The notes under the pieces were generated by a model that saw only the letters and a program-made list of their open reading frames with translations, was not told where the DNA came from and did no database searches. From Drosophila miranda (taxonomy: Eukaryota > Arthropoda > Insecta > Diptera > Drosophilidae): a DNA stretch of 64,000 nucleotides. Positions 10,462 through 24,798 of the stretch are shown here, piece by piece. The stretch is taken from NCBI RefSeq assembly GCF_003369915.1, contig NC_046677.1, positions 4,836,001-4,900,000 on the forward strand. The letters are read 5' to 3'. Every line of letters starts with the position of its first letter. The stretch's first letter is position 1. The translations under genes were made by a program, and so were the position numbers.

Positions 10462-12659
10462 GTAGGTATCAGAACTAGCAACAACAATGCCAAAACATAG
10501 CATGGACAAAATTGAAAATTCAATAATTTGATGGCCTAAGGTGTAAAGGTTAATTTCGTAGTACGGAAGGGCTATTATGAAATTCGTGAGAGAATGAAAA
10601 CAAAGTGTAGTGTAATGATGACCGCAGTGCTTCATAACGGGAGTTCAAAATCACAATACACGCACAGCTGCGCCCACGCAACATTGTTGGTGTGTGTGTG
10701 ATAATTTGTGACCTCCCCCACGCAGCATCCCCACCCGTTTTAGTGATGGCCCAGCTGATTCATTGGGGTTAGGCAATGCCTGCTGCAGCCAGAGGAATAC
10801 CCCTTAAAAAATAAATCATATAAAAAAACTAGAAACGATGCCCATCGTCTAATGACCCTGCCCCACTGGCGTTGCGGCTTATATAAGTGAACGGTACTAA
10901 TGGCCTGGGCTGTGTGTGGTGTGTGCATCTGTGTTAAGTGTGTGTGCGTATGTTAAATGAGTACAGCCTGAAAATAGCCCAAAAAAAATTTGTGGGAAAA
11001 AGAGCGGCATCGCAAACGCAACTTTAACAAATTTGTCGTTCTTTTGGCAAGCATTTGAGGGTTGTCGTTTGCTTCGAAATTAATTTTAGAGCATTATGCC
11101 ATCCGCTTTAGTTTCCCCGTTTATTTTTTGTGTATTTTTTGCTGCTTGCCTGTTCTTGGCTGACAATTGCGCGCTTTACGCATTCTGGCGGTACGTTTTT
11201 GTGGTTCGCTTGGAAAAACGAATAAAAATTGCTTTCCCATGTGTGAGTGTGTGTGTGAGAGAGACCGAGAGAGTGCGAGTGTGTTTGACAAGTTGGCTGG
11301 CAGCGTCATCGACATTTGCAGTGCTGCCAAACTATTACCGTTTACCGCCGCCGGTCTCCCATTCACGATTCTGTTTTGTTGTTATTTCTGTCCATCCCCC
11401 CTTTCTCCACCTCCCTGTCTGCCTTTCCCTATATGTAAATTTCTTTCAACATTTTTCTATTTTCTGTTTTTTTTTTTTGCGCCCCGTGTTACGCAATGCA
11501 GGCGGACGTTCGACGAACTGCAGTGTAGGAAAAAGTAAGAGTCTAATTATACGACTATAGGATACCCTGGCTATGCTAAGGGGATTCTATAGACCCTCCT
11601 ATAGGGACCGCCTATGGTGAAAATGAATGAAAAAGATGTAAATTTCGCCATAGAACTACGGTATTTCATATCAGATATTTCATTATCCAACCGTGATGGG
11701 TTTTGGTAGATCTTCAGATAATAGACAGTAGCTCTCCAGCTCTTATAGTCCCCAAGATCCAGGTGCCAACTAGTACCACAGACAGAGGGAAATATCTCGA
11801 TTTTCCCGGTTAGGGTAGGTAGAGATGGTTTCCTGGTTCAAGGCCCTGACACCGCTCAACCGGTTTTTGAATGCTGATAAAGAATAATAGTAAAATGTCC
11901 GCTCGCGGGGTGGGAAATGCTTTCTTGTGTGCATGGAATACCTTTACATAAACCCTAAATACCCCTGAACCCCACCAATACCAGGTATGACTTTAAGCGT
12001 TATCACTTGGGGTGTCTTTATCGCCAATTCTGACTAGAGGGAACACCCATAAAGCCTCTTGTCCCTCCGCTGTTCCTGGTCTCCTTCCCTCGGGGTCCCA
12101 TTGTCGTCGTCACATGCTTCACAAAGTTCAGAGATTCAGTGGTCATTCGCTTTGTGCGTCATGGTTCCACCGCAGATTGTGCGAGAGAATTGCAATTTTT
12201 AACTCCAATTTGCACTCTGTTCTCTCCCGCTCTCCCGCTCTCTTGGTTTGTGTGTTGTGTGCTTTTGTTTATTGTTTAATTACACCTTTTGCCTCTCATT
12301 TTTTGATTGCTTCCCTTCCGAATTATTATCACCACAACATCACACAACACAGCTTATGGAGTGCAGCGGACGGGGCTCTTGGCACGTAGTCGTATCTATT
12401 TTTTCCAGTTCACTCTTTTTGGGGCATCTATCTCTTTGCTGTTGGATTCTGTGTGCTCTTTCGAGTACTCAATATTTCGGCTCTTTTGTGCTTTTTATCG
12501 CGACCTCGAAACTCCAATACGACTTGCAGACTCCGCTTAATCAATCATTTGTGTGGCTCTGAGAAATCAGTTGAAGCCAGAGAGACACTCTGTACGCATC
12601 GTCAGCCATAAAAAGTGGGACCAGGTGTGAGATTAAAGCTTAGAAAGAGGCTTCACACG
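10462..12659 (+). other. milt: Presumed milton distal intron
   Basis: Long stretch with T-rich and TG-rich low-complexity runs (for example 11230-11290 and 11400-11480). No coding exon with acceptable splice sites could be supported. Its assignment to milton depends on the distal 5' exon at 10.2-10.46 kb being real. Confidence 0.35.
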
Positions 12660-12908
12660 ATGGAAACTTATAAGAAGAGCAAGAAAACTTGTCCAAATTG
12701 TGATAAATTAAAGAGAATCAAGATTTACGCCATGCACCATGAACCTTCCGAATACGAGAAGGTTCAGTTAAAGCTTGCAAGACGTTCTTTACGGAACTTG
12801 AATTATAAAAGTGTGACTAGGTGGGAGTTTCAAGCTAAAAGGAGGCTCTACTTAAATGTACTTAAATGTAGAATATCAACCAAAAACAGTCGGAAATATA
12901 GAGCTTAA
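12660..12908 (+). CDS. Small basic hypothetical protein
   Basis: An 82-codon open frame from the ATG at 12660, very rich in Lys and Arg, with one CPNC motif near residue 11 that could bind metal as half of a zinc ribbon. The frame is open upstream to 12615 without another ATG. It lies inside the presumed first intron of milton on the same strand. I do not recognise a family. It could be a nested small gene, a decayed fragment of a larger gene, or chance. No clear poly(A) signal follows. Confidence 0.3.
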   Translation: METYKKSKKTCPNCDKLKRIKIYAMHHEPSEYEKVQLKLARRSLRNLNYKSVTRWEFQAKRRLYLNVLKCRISTKNSRKYRA

Positions 12909-13752
12909 GATCTTATACTGAACTTAGTTGAGAAGTTGTTCATATATAACGAGTAAATAATGTAAAAATACTACAAAATTCTGAAGTTATGACTAAAAAT
13001 TATATTTAAAGAGCTTCCAAAATGTTTCAAGTTGTAAAATATACAATTTTCGAATGTTCTTTCCTCTGAAAATGGTGCGATTTTAAAGAATGAATGACAA
13101 ATACTGCTCTCAAAAGTTCTGTTAAAACTATTAAGCAGTTGAATTAAGTTCTATAAAGATTTATAACTATTTTCCTGCCCTAAAAACTGCAATGTGTAAT
13201 GAGGTCTTGCACTGAATATTTCATAGAAATGATCTTATATTACACATTCGTGTGTTTCCAATACTATGTAGAAAACTTTCACGAGTGAGTGGATGAGTGG
13301 GAGACTTGGCGACTGCGAATTTAGTAGTTGATAAACATTCGGGCGAAAATCCTTTGACGTTTCGCTAATATTTATAGTATTAATAATCATTCACTTTTTT
13401 TCTGTTTATCAGCAAAAAGATAAGAAATGCCCGCGGCTACGGTTCCCGTCCGTTCGCTCATTCGGAATGAAATCATGAAAGGCAAACAGACAGCCAAAAG
13501 GTGGAACGTCGCTTGGCAGCTGGCTTATTAGTTCCATGTGATTGCTAGACAATTAACACAACCCATTCTCTCTTTCTCTCTTGTCTTTTTAGTTGAGCGA
13601 CTAACCAGCTAGAAACTAAAGCAGCTGGCTGACGACGAGACGAGAAGCAGCCAGCAGCACACACGAGGACTAAGACAGACTCCGAAACAGAGGATTCCCC
13701 CCAGGAACTAAAACCAAGACAATACTACAATTAGAGATCGTTTCAACATTTA

Positions 13753-16700
13753 ATGCTATCTGCAAGATTGGGGGCCAATGGCGGCCAAATGCCGCTCAGT
13801 CCCTCCGCCCAGGCGACGCTCAGCAAGCACCTGCCCAAGCTCCAGACGAAGCGTCTCATGCAACAGGCGACGGCAGCAGCAGCCGCCCCACCAAAACCAC
13901 AGACCTGCGATGCCAGTTGCCTAACCGGTAGGAGGATATAACCCGCTAATTCTCATAGCCATGCTAATCTCTTAATTGATGTTCATTTTTGCAGAGCTGT
14001 GCAGCAGCGAGAATCTGCCGGAGGTGGAGATATTTTCATTGCTGGAGGAGCAGATACCCAAATACAAAGTTCGCAATGATTTCCTAACAAATTTCTCGGG
14101 CTATGCGAATGAGGATTGGTTCGTGCCCGCCCCAGCGCTGCCGATACCAGCGGAGGGTCTGGGTTTGACCAAGGATCAGACTAGAGAGTGCCTCAACTAT
14201 TTCCGTGAGTGTTTTGTACTTTGAACTAGCCCTAAAATAGATGTAATGGAGGAATATCCAAAAGTTGCCTTATATCTTTTTGTTTTTAATGGCCCCCCGT
14301 TCGCGCGCCATTCAATTGCTCAATTAATTTGAATTTATCAGCGGAAGCCTCTGGGCAGTCGGCCTTTGAATCATATTCGGTTTGTGTTATACAATCTACC
14401 ATATACTAGATGTATATTCCATTGAGTCTTGTATATATATATATCACTATTTGGTCATGCTTCTCGTGTCAGCAACAGGCGAAATTTGCTTAAAGCTGTC
14501 TTTTCTTTGTTTTCTATACTATTTCCTTTTTTTTATGCTTTTTTAAGCATTTTTCAAATTGTTTATCCAAACGTTCCTTTCAGGCAGAACGCAATTTTCT
14601 TTTATCTACGCAAAGAAAGTGGATTCAAAATAAATTGCGAAATATACTAGATTCCAAATTGTTTCTTTGTTTTTGTTGCACATGTCCGTGCCGTTTTGTT
14701 GTCTCAAGCGTTCATAAATTTTGTGACACTTATGCGAATTTATTTTAAGAGTTCACTTAGAAGTGTTTTGAAAGATGTTTATTCATATTTCGAACAGAAA
14801 CAAATTGAAGATGATTTAATTGCTTTATTGATTGCGAGGGAAATAAGTACATTGATTGATTTATTTTACACATATTTATAACAAAAGAAAGACTGTGATG
14901 TTTTACAGCGATAAATCTTGCAAAATTCGAAGGAAATTCTGTGCGTGTACAGAAATACATATACAAATTTTCTTGGATATTTTTATTTACATATAAACTA
15001 TTGCGTAAATCAAATTCAAATTTGGCGCCCATTTGGTTGCCTTCCAACACTTGTTGCAGTAGACAGTGCTGTTGAAGAACAGCTGCTTGCCATTCACACA
15101 CATGTGTACACAATTATGACAAGTGCTCTTACGACGCAAAATTGAGCATTGCGCGTTTTGTTTTGAGTTTGATTTAGATCAAGCACTCTCATAAACTAAC
15201 AAAGCACTCAACAAAAAAACTTAATAAAGAACCAACAGTCCGGTTCTTGGTTCATTTGAGTTATTCGAACCAATTGGCGCTCCAATTTGACAGCTCCAAA
15301 CAGCTGTTCTGGCTCCCGCCCGGCTCCATCCGGCAACGCCGGGCATTTTCGTTTCGGTCGCCGGGAGGAATGTTCCGCGTGCATATGTGTAAAAATATCA
15401 AAAGTTTAACCAAACGGCGGCGCCGTGTAGCTCGTCTCAAAATTGTGATTGTGTGCCAAAACGAAAATGTAAGCGGCGGCCTGCTTTAATAAATTGCAAA
15501 AATAACACAAAAATACCCAGACACAAGTGCAAGTGGTGAATGCAGAAAATATGTGTGCTTGTTGGCAGTGAAATTGTGCGTGCGCGCGTAAAATAATTGC
15601 CAAAAATACACTAAAGAAATATGTGTGCCAAAGGCACAGCCAGGCGCAAAATCATTAACGCAAAATTATTAATACACTTTTGGTTGGATTATTCATATGT
15701 GTGTGCCAAAAACAAAATCGAAACACTTGGAATTTCTCCAAGTGGAAGATGTTCGTGCCGTCATACAAATTGAAATTTATTTTTAGGACAACTACAACTA
15801 TCAGAAGCTTTTTTCATGAGTGTGCGTGTGTGTGTGGTTTTCTTATATTTCTTTTATTTTATTTTCGCTGGTGAATTATGTAGGAGAAAATTGTTGCTGT
15901 TGTAAACATTTAAAAGGGAGCGTGTTTAATGAATGGGTTCTGTGGGTGGCGGCTGACTCTTACATCAAGTTTGTGCGGTTGTGTGTGTTTAAGGCCATGG
16001 GCAGGGCTATTCAGGGCAGGGCTTGCCCCGTCTGTCAGCTTAATTTGTTCTTGTATTGCCTCTTTATGTATTATTGTGTGTGTACGACGACGACGACGAC
16101 GTCTTCTCCAATTTGTTCAATGCACGCTCTTTACATAATCGCTTTTCCATAAACAGCTCTATTTCGTCTTGTGTTTCGTCTCCTCCTCCTCGTCTGCTGC
16201 TGATAAGGAGCGACATTCGTTTCGTTTCTCCCTCTCTCTCTATCGGAATTTCCCGTCTGTCTATGGCATTCCTCCTCTCCCCACACCTCATACCCAAACA
16301 GCTGTTTGCTCGTGTGCGTGTGTTTCTTGAGTAATTTTACCATCTACCGTTACACGAATGCCGCTAGTCCAGTTCTTTGGCCGGTTATCCAGCACTTGTT
16401 TGGCCTGATTGATCACCATTATCATCCAGTGGGTCTTCCGCATCAATCAACGGTTTATCTGGCTTCCAAAAAAAAAAAGCGGTACGTTGATTATAGTCGT
16501 ACTCTCGACACTCATCAAGTGTTCCGCAGAATATTAACCGCAAAAAGTCACATACGCGCTGGGTGCTAGGTGTTTGTTCACGCGTGTGATATATGAGTGT
16601 GTGTGGGGTGCCATTGGTCAGTCATCAGGGGTCTTCTTGCTTATAGTTTTCATTTGATGTGGTCTCTAGAATATATTTATTAGAGTATGGTTTTATTGTT

Positions 16701-19700
16701 TTTTTTAGAGATACCTTTTGCCGTACAGCCCTTTATTGCTTAATCTGTTCTTTGTTCAAATTGTTCTATTTTTATTAAAGTAAACCATCATTAAATAAAC
16801 AACTGTTATTGGAACCCCCCCTAATGCTCCCCGCAAATGTTATTTTAGTGTGCCTGTAAGCTATTGGGCACATTAAATGGCCACTGCCCAGGTAATAATC
16901 TCTCGCACAATTGTGCTTTTATTGGTGCTAAGCTTCTCCCAAAACTAAATGGCACAAATTTGTGTCAGGTACGTTTGTTAAAGCCCCAAAGCTGCTTATG
17001 ACCCGCCATGTTGTACTTCTTGTGGCGAAAAACCCTATCGAAATGGACGCGCAGACACAAATGGTTTACATTTTTCTTGTGTTTTTTTCTGCTTTCGGGG
17101 TGACATACTTTCATTGCGTCATTTCGCAACACTGCACCTGAAGCCGTCACATATTTGTATTTGTTTTTGCTGTTGGCTTTTGCTATTTCTGTGTCTCTGC
17201 CTTTTTTCTCGTGTCTTGTCTGTCACTGGCCTATTGGGGAGGACATTCACATTGTCCGCCCGATAATTAGTGCAGAAAATTGTAGTGCAAAGCGTTTTTT
17301 TTTTTTTTATATGATACAACAATTAAATAGGCTGTCATTCAATATATATTTTGGGCGGACATTGACTTCCTTGATAGGGATCATGTGTTTATACTCAATT
17401 ATACTCATGTATCAATAAAACTATTAAGCTTTATCTTCTAGTATATGCTTTCTTTACTTTTCTCCTGCTTTCCCTTTAAATCCCATTCCAATTATGCAGA
17501 CATTGAACTTGTTGAACAGTGTTGGAGAGTGTATTTTGCATCACATATTAGTTTTATTTGCTGTTTATTCAATTCATCATTTGACAGCTTTATGAAAGTG
17601 CCGGTCAGGGTTTATAAATACTCCCCTGCCTCGCTATTTATTGAACAAAACATGACTACGACTCTTCCCCCGCGGTGATCATAAAAATGCTGCTTAAATG
17701 CACCCAACTTTTGCCATTAATTAATTACAAACAACAACATGTATTTTTGTGAAAGTTGATGTGAACCAAATACATTGCAAAAATCTACGAAAAAATATAT
17801 TTATATGTATATAGAAAAAATAGCACCGCCAAAAAGAGTTTGTTACTGCTGCCGTTTTCGTTTCATTTTCGCGTGTACGAATTGATTGGCCTTTTTTGTA
17901 GTATCTGTTTATTTTTTTCCGTTTTAGTTTGCTTTTTCCTCAGCTATTTATTCAGTTGTCTTTACATAATTACCCCAAGCCGCCGTTGGGCCGATCGTTG
18001 GTTGATTTTTTCCATTTCATTTCATATCTTTTGTCAATCAAGCAATCAATTTGTGTGGATTCTCGTCGTTGCCCATTTTGTCATATGCTTTATTATTTAT
18101 CTATGCGATAAAGTGATTTATTCATAAGTTTGTGCCAACCTGTGGCTCTGTCCGTGACTCATAAAATGCATACAAATGGAAGCTACGCTCTGTGAATGTC
18201 GATGAACCTCTGAGATCGACGAGTGGACTGGGTCTCGAAACGGGGTTTAGTCGCTTTCAACTGCAGGGACGATTACGCTTCTTTTTTTTCCCTGTGAATC
18301 AACGCAAATCCGAGAGACTTTTATTCGAATAAGTTGAATCATCTCCTCCTCCTCTTAGTTTTGTACTTCTCTTCTCAGATTCTGTTGTTTAGGTTGAGTT
18401 GGTAGCTCTTTTATGTTGGTCATCTCATGTTTGCCGTTCATTTGGCACAACCGTTAGCAGTCGTTTCTAGCGCAGATCTCAGCTGTGGGCTTCAATTTTC
18501 TTTCACTTTGCTGCCTGCTGCTGCTGCTGCTGCTAGGCATATAAATTATGATCGAATGGCTATTGAGAGCAGAGAGGCATTTATGGACCCGGTCCAAGGC
18601 ATTGCCTCAGAGCTTCTTAAGATGCACTGATTCGTTTGCCCATGTAACAGGAGCAGCATTCAGCAGCATTCTGGGGGCCCAACCCACACGACTCTGTCTG
18701 AAGGTATTCTCTTTGGTTGATTTACGACTTCATCCCGAAGACGACGACGACAACGACGACCTACGTGATCTTGGCCATGCAGGAGGGATGCCTCGCTTGG
18801 GCTACCATCAAAATGCATCTCATTCCAGCGGCGAGTCTAACTAATTTATGGAAACGAGTTTTATGTTCCGACTTTTCTTCGCTGGCTGTAGTGCTAGCCA
18901 CTAAATCTCCAACATGATACCCACAGTCTGTCGTCCACTCTTGCGGCTGGGTGTCGTGGCGTTAGGACAGAGTTTTGAAATATTTGTGATTTTTTGTCGG
19001 TCCCCCCATTGTATGTTAATGAATGAGAGTTGTGTGCATAAACATTTTTGCAATTTGCCATTGTATTTTTTGGTAGATTGTGGAAGCTAACGTTTGCCTA
19101 ATAATACGACAAAACAAAAAGAAATATAGTCTATATACATATTTCGATAATTGCAATTCCGGTCGTAAAGATAAAGATATCTTGGGGTCTAAGATTAGAT
19201 GAAAGACGGACGGTGTTTAGTGTTTAGTGGCAGGGCAAAAGCGCAACACTAAAGAGGAGCGGGTGTTGGCAACCCTGCAATCGATCGACAAGCCTGTTCA
19301 ACATTAAAGGAACCTGTAATTTATCTCTTATCGTAATCGTACTCGACAACTCATAAATCACAATTTTTCCTATTAGCCAAATAGCTACATAAAATGTCCA
19401 GTTAAACGTTAATTGTGTGTGAAAGTGCGTGTACAAGTTCGTGTGAAAAGTTTGCGTTCAAAGACCATGCAAGTTTATCAAAATGCCACTCCTAAATACT
19501 GTATTTCGAAGTAAAAACAATCCACAAGAATCATCAACACAACACCAGCCAAATGGCAGCCAATGTCTGCTCAAGAGAGCCGACAATCTGCCCATCATTG
19601 CGGAACAGGACGCAGATGACTATGTCCAGAGTTTCGAGAATGGAACTCAATTGAATAGCACCCTGAGAACCGAAGATGAATCACTTATCGCCAGCAAAAC

Positions 19701-22700
19701 CAGCTCTTTCCTGCAGTCCGATGAGCCCCTCAATGCCACAATCACGACGAAGCCTTCGAATTCCAGCAAAAATTTCGATAACACCTATAAACTGTTGGGC
19801 AAACATCTCGAGACAAATTGCCAGCGTACGGTGGAGAAGCTGCAGGAAATAAGCGGAGGCTCAGAATTTGACAGCATCTCCAGCTCCTGCTCTTCCATGT
19901 CGGCGATTGTCAATGGATTGGAGCCGCCGCCCACGCGACTGGAGCTCGAACTGGAGGCAGTCGATCGCATGCGTTGCATTGTGAGGCAAATGAAGTCCGG
20001 GCCAAAGACCACAGATTACCCGATCTCCGTGTCTGTGCCTTTGCTGGCCCTGCTTCATGACTTTGCCGCGAAGGGGGAGCGCAAGAGCAGTGTTCCGGGG
20101 ACACCGGCACAGAGTCCCATCACGGGTCCCGTGGAGGCGCCCCTGTTTGAGCTGCCGCCGGAGCTGCTGCAGGCGGCCAGCTCCTGGGAACTCATGTACT
20201 ATGCCTCCAAGAATGTCGATGGCAAAAACTGTCTCAAAGTTGTGCGCAGCCTGTTGACAAATAAAGGTAAGACCTAAGATGGATAGGAGAATAATTACCA
20301 GTAATTGTATGGCATTTTTCGGTTCGATTATACCTGATAATTGTTGCATTTATTTGCACTCAATTCTGCTCTTGAAAAGATAAACAACTCTAGTGGATAA
20401 TTGACAGTGAGATAATCAACTATGATTTGATAACTGATTCCATTTCGATAAGTGAGACTGTGCCACTAGGGTACATTCAGGGAGTATCTTTGTAGACCCC
20501 TACAGCTTACAGATCATTTGAATAGGATGTATATCTTAGGAATACTTTATTCCAGTTCACGAACACCCTTACTGGAGCCTTTAAAGTCTATATAGATGTT
20601 CAATCCATTTGCTATCTTGTCTGGTCGGTCTATAGATCATTGATATTATAAGACCTACCTATTTTGGTATTATGGTCTCACTTTTCCTGTAGTACCACAA
20701 GTAGAACCTATCTGGGGGAATGTGTCATAGCTCTGATGGAAACTTTCTGTGGATGCCTTAACTTATCGCTGAAGTGCAGGCCTGCATATGCGTTGCCTTT
20801 TAGCCATTTATTTTGTTAGACCGAAGCGTATCTTATCAAACGATTATTGTATTCCGAATTAATAGATTCTGTTGTTTTACTTTTGGCCATTTTTTTGACT
20901 TCTTTCTGTTGTGGTGGACGTGTGGACAAACACGACAACCATAGGCCCGGCCCGGCGGTATATTTTCGCCCATTTTATGCCTTTTTCAATTTTAGACTTT
21001 GTATTTTTTTTTTTCCATTTTCTGTTATTGATCGTGAGGCTCTGTCATTAGAGCCCCTATATCGTCTGTCTAATGTTGATATTTGTACAATTTGTTAGGG
21101 AATTTCTCTCTCCCATAATCTTCTAGGCTCTTAGCAAGTTCATTAGAAAAAAACTATTAAAATTCGCTGAGCGACAGAGAGGCCACATGATCTCATCTTG
21201 TGGTCGCCAAGCGACTTATCAGCAAAAGTTTATAATAATTTTAGTTTTTGGTCTGATGAGATGAGTAGCTTTTTTCTGGCCCCTTATCAAGTGTTTGCCA
21301 GGTACATTATCGTTTCGCATTGGAATCAGGGGAAAATGTTTGACAATTTATAGCCAAAACACCTGAAACACCAAAACACCTCTTGCGAAAATCCCATCAT
21401 TGAAGTTCTATTAGCGTTAAGCTGCCAAAAAAAAAAAACGAAGAGCCATTAAATGAGTCGGTTTATGACTTGCAAAGCAATTAAACTTAATTACTTTCTT
21501 AATATAATGAAAGCTTGAAAGCTTTCCAAAGATTTTATAGTATGCCCCAGCACTTCGGGTTCCATTAGAGGATAGTTTTTTTTTAGTTTCCGCAGGGCTA
21601 TATAACAATTATACTATAGCACTCCAGATTAGATGGGCAGTGGAGGGAGGGTATATTCAATAAATATGATAAGGTTGCTAGATAAGGACACATTGTTGTA
21701 ATTAAATATGGTAATATAGGTGCCAATTTCTACGGTTTTTTAATGGCAGCAGATCAAACGTTAATGCCAACTCTGGGGCGCTGTGTTTATAGGGGTCTCA
21801 ATATAAGAGGATGCAATAATCATCATCATCAACGACAGGTCTCAAACAATGCGCCATCACAAATTACATATATCCGTTCTTATATATAGGGTATATAACA
21901 AAAATAGCTGTTAACCGCAGACGTAAACTAATTGAGTTTTCTCGTTTTTATGGTCCCTAGCGAGCACGTGCTGTGCTACACTTTTCGTTCCACAAAATCC
22001 CTCGTAACTAGAGCTTCAATAATTTTAAATTGCAGTCCGAAAGAATTGTAATTCGGGTACTGGACCTCCTCACCTCACTAATCCATCAGCCAACTATCCC
22101 ACGCAAAACTCGGGAGATCTTCTTACCTGATTTTGGTGGAAATTTTCGTGGAAATTTGTCTCGGTCTTGTACGCGGAAAATTACCCATGTAGTTTTTCGC
22201 GCCCTATTCATGAATGGGATTAGATTTATGTGGAAAATGGTTCCGGTTTTCAGGTGAAGTTTTACGATCATGCTGTCGGTTCGTTCATCTCTACCTGGTA
22301 AATGGGAAACATGATATATGGCCAAAGATAAACAAACAATTCGTGTTTCAAATAGGTATGCTCTGCTGGGTAGGAACTATGTAACAGTTGTCACTCAAAA
22401 AGTTTAATTTGTTGGCTATAATAATAATATAATTTTTTTTACGTAGTATCACGCAGTCGAACCCCCTCGGTTAGCACTATTCTTACTTTATCTATGCTGG
22501 CAATGCTGGTGCGCATTGTCTGAGAGCCGTTCTCTTGCTCTCTCTCTCAATGCCACATTTGTGGGGAGGGTAGGCGGATTCCAATACAATTCGAAATTCA
22601 TTCACTCTCAGCGCCAGTTCATATGAACGGAAACTGACTCGATGGAACTTGGAACCGAATCAAAGCAGTCGTAACCAAGCGAAGTCAACATCGCGCTCGG

Positions 22701-24765
22701 ACGCTCATCGGATTTTTTTTCAGACTCGCTCTCGTGTATCTGTAAAATTACACAATTTGTGCGAATTGCAAAAGGTTAAACGTAAAAGATAAAACAATTT
22801 TGTGAAAATTGTCAATGCAAAAGCCATAGGAAACCCCATTGTGTAGGTGAATGTGTGATTAAAGATGATTTGAGCAAAAACAAAATTGATAAATTGCAAG
22901 CAAAAGGCAAACACACAGCGACGCAACACGCAAAAAACGCTGAAGGAAAAAAAAACCTACCCGTGGCCCCTTGCGAGTGTATCTGTGTGTGTGTGTGTGT
23001 GTGTGTGACACTGGGTCGTGCTCCGTCACGAGTTTGGAGCGCAGTTTTTGTTGTTGTTGCTTTTGCTTCTTTAAGTCTTCTTCTTGCTGCCTAGATTCGA
23101 AGTTATTCACGTTTATGGTTAATGTCTCTCACCTTTGGACCTGAAAAGGCCGCGATCAGCCTTGCGGCGGAAATTAGATTTTGTTGTGAAGTGAAGTGAA
23201 ACGGGGACGGGGAAGGGCTGAGAAAGAGTGTGAGGGAAAGGCAGTGATAATTTTTTGTGAAACATGTGAGTCCCAGAGTCGTTTCGTAAATTTCCCATAG
23301 AATTGGCCAAAAACTGTTTTCCCAAATGCCATTGCCATTTTCATTTCCCTTTCACTCTGGAAAAACGCCTTTTACCGCAAATGCTGCGCTGCTGCTGCAG
23401 CGACTGTCTCTGTCTCGGCCTCTGCTGCTGCCGTTGCTGTTTTTGTTCAGCTGCCTTGCCTGCTCTGCCGGGGTTCGGTTCTCTTCAGTCGCTGCTGGCG
23501 TCGCAGCTGTCATTTTGTGTGTGTGCACTGTCCAAGCAAGAAGTCCTCTCTGAGAGCAGAGAACGCACGAGCTAAGCTGCGCTCATGGCTAAAAATACAA
23601 GCAACAAAAGATAACATTGACCAGTCAAGCGAGGTTTTTGGTAGAAATCTTAAAATAATAAATTAACGAGCTCGAAGCGTTAGTGCGCACACTCCCAAAA
23701 AAATGAAAAGAGTGGGTGGCTTACAGAAAGAGAGTAACAGCCAAAGAGCGTAACAGCAGCGACTGAACTGGAGAGCGCGCGCCGCCATCGACATAACAGT
23801 TATTCAGTTTCTCCTGTGACTCTCCACAATTCGCATTAATTTAGTAATTAATTTAAATGTTTTTCATTTATGAGCATCAGTGTGAATGAAAAAGCGAAAA
23901 GAAAAAAATGAAAAGCATGTGACTCACAAAGAGAGAAAATAAAACACACAATTGATGGAAAAAACAACAACGACGACAACTAAAGGGACCAATCAACCCC
24001 TGCCCTGCGCCCCACCACCAAAAAACACAAACACAAGCGACAAAAGTGCCTTGGCAGAATTTCTAAAAATGTTTTAAAATTACATAATACTCGCACAACC
24101 TGAGAAAGGGAATCAAGCAGAAAACCGATCCCAATCGATTAAGATACTTAAATTCAGAAAAGAATGCAGCAATTTCCTCTGTGACTAAGAAAAGAACAAT
24201 CGCAATAGAAACAAAAAAAAAAACCAAAGAACATGACGCACGTAAACAATGCCGAAGGAAACGCTGAAAGGGAGATGGTGGAGATGGCAGATGAGCAAGA
24301 GAGAAACAGGGCGCCTGCTGCTGCCGGCAGCAGCACTGTTCATCAACAGCATCGATTTTTAGCCAGCAGCAGCAGCAGCAGCAGCGCCAGCACCAGACAA
24401 GAGGGTGTGAGGAGAGAGGGAAGCTGTGGCGGCGCCAATGCTGTTGGGGATGCTGCAACAACAGCGATAACCTGCTTGGAAGACTTTGCCTTTGAGGCAT
24501 GCCAAAACGAGGCAACCACAAACGACTGGTCGCAATTACGCGACGACTTTTGCATCATGGACGATGAACTTGAGTACGAGGATGAGCTCTCTGTGGGGAG
24601 TGGTAGTGCATCGGCAGGAGGAGGACTGGGGGACACATTGGAGCAGCAAAACGAGCAATTGCTAATGGAAGGTGGTTAAACGCTTCTTCTTTGAGAATAA
24701 TAACAGAGCGCGCTCTTAGTGGGCATGGCAACAACAGCCTGTGTGTGTGTGTGATCGATAGACAG

Positions 24766-24798
<33 letters not shown>

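Noticed and set aside
15247-15489. 80-codon frame in the milton intron
   Set aside because: No ATG at its start and no family; better explained as a GC-rich non-coding 5' exon ending at the donor at 15466.
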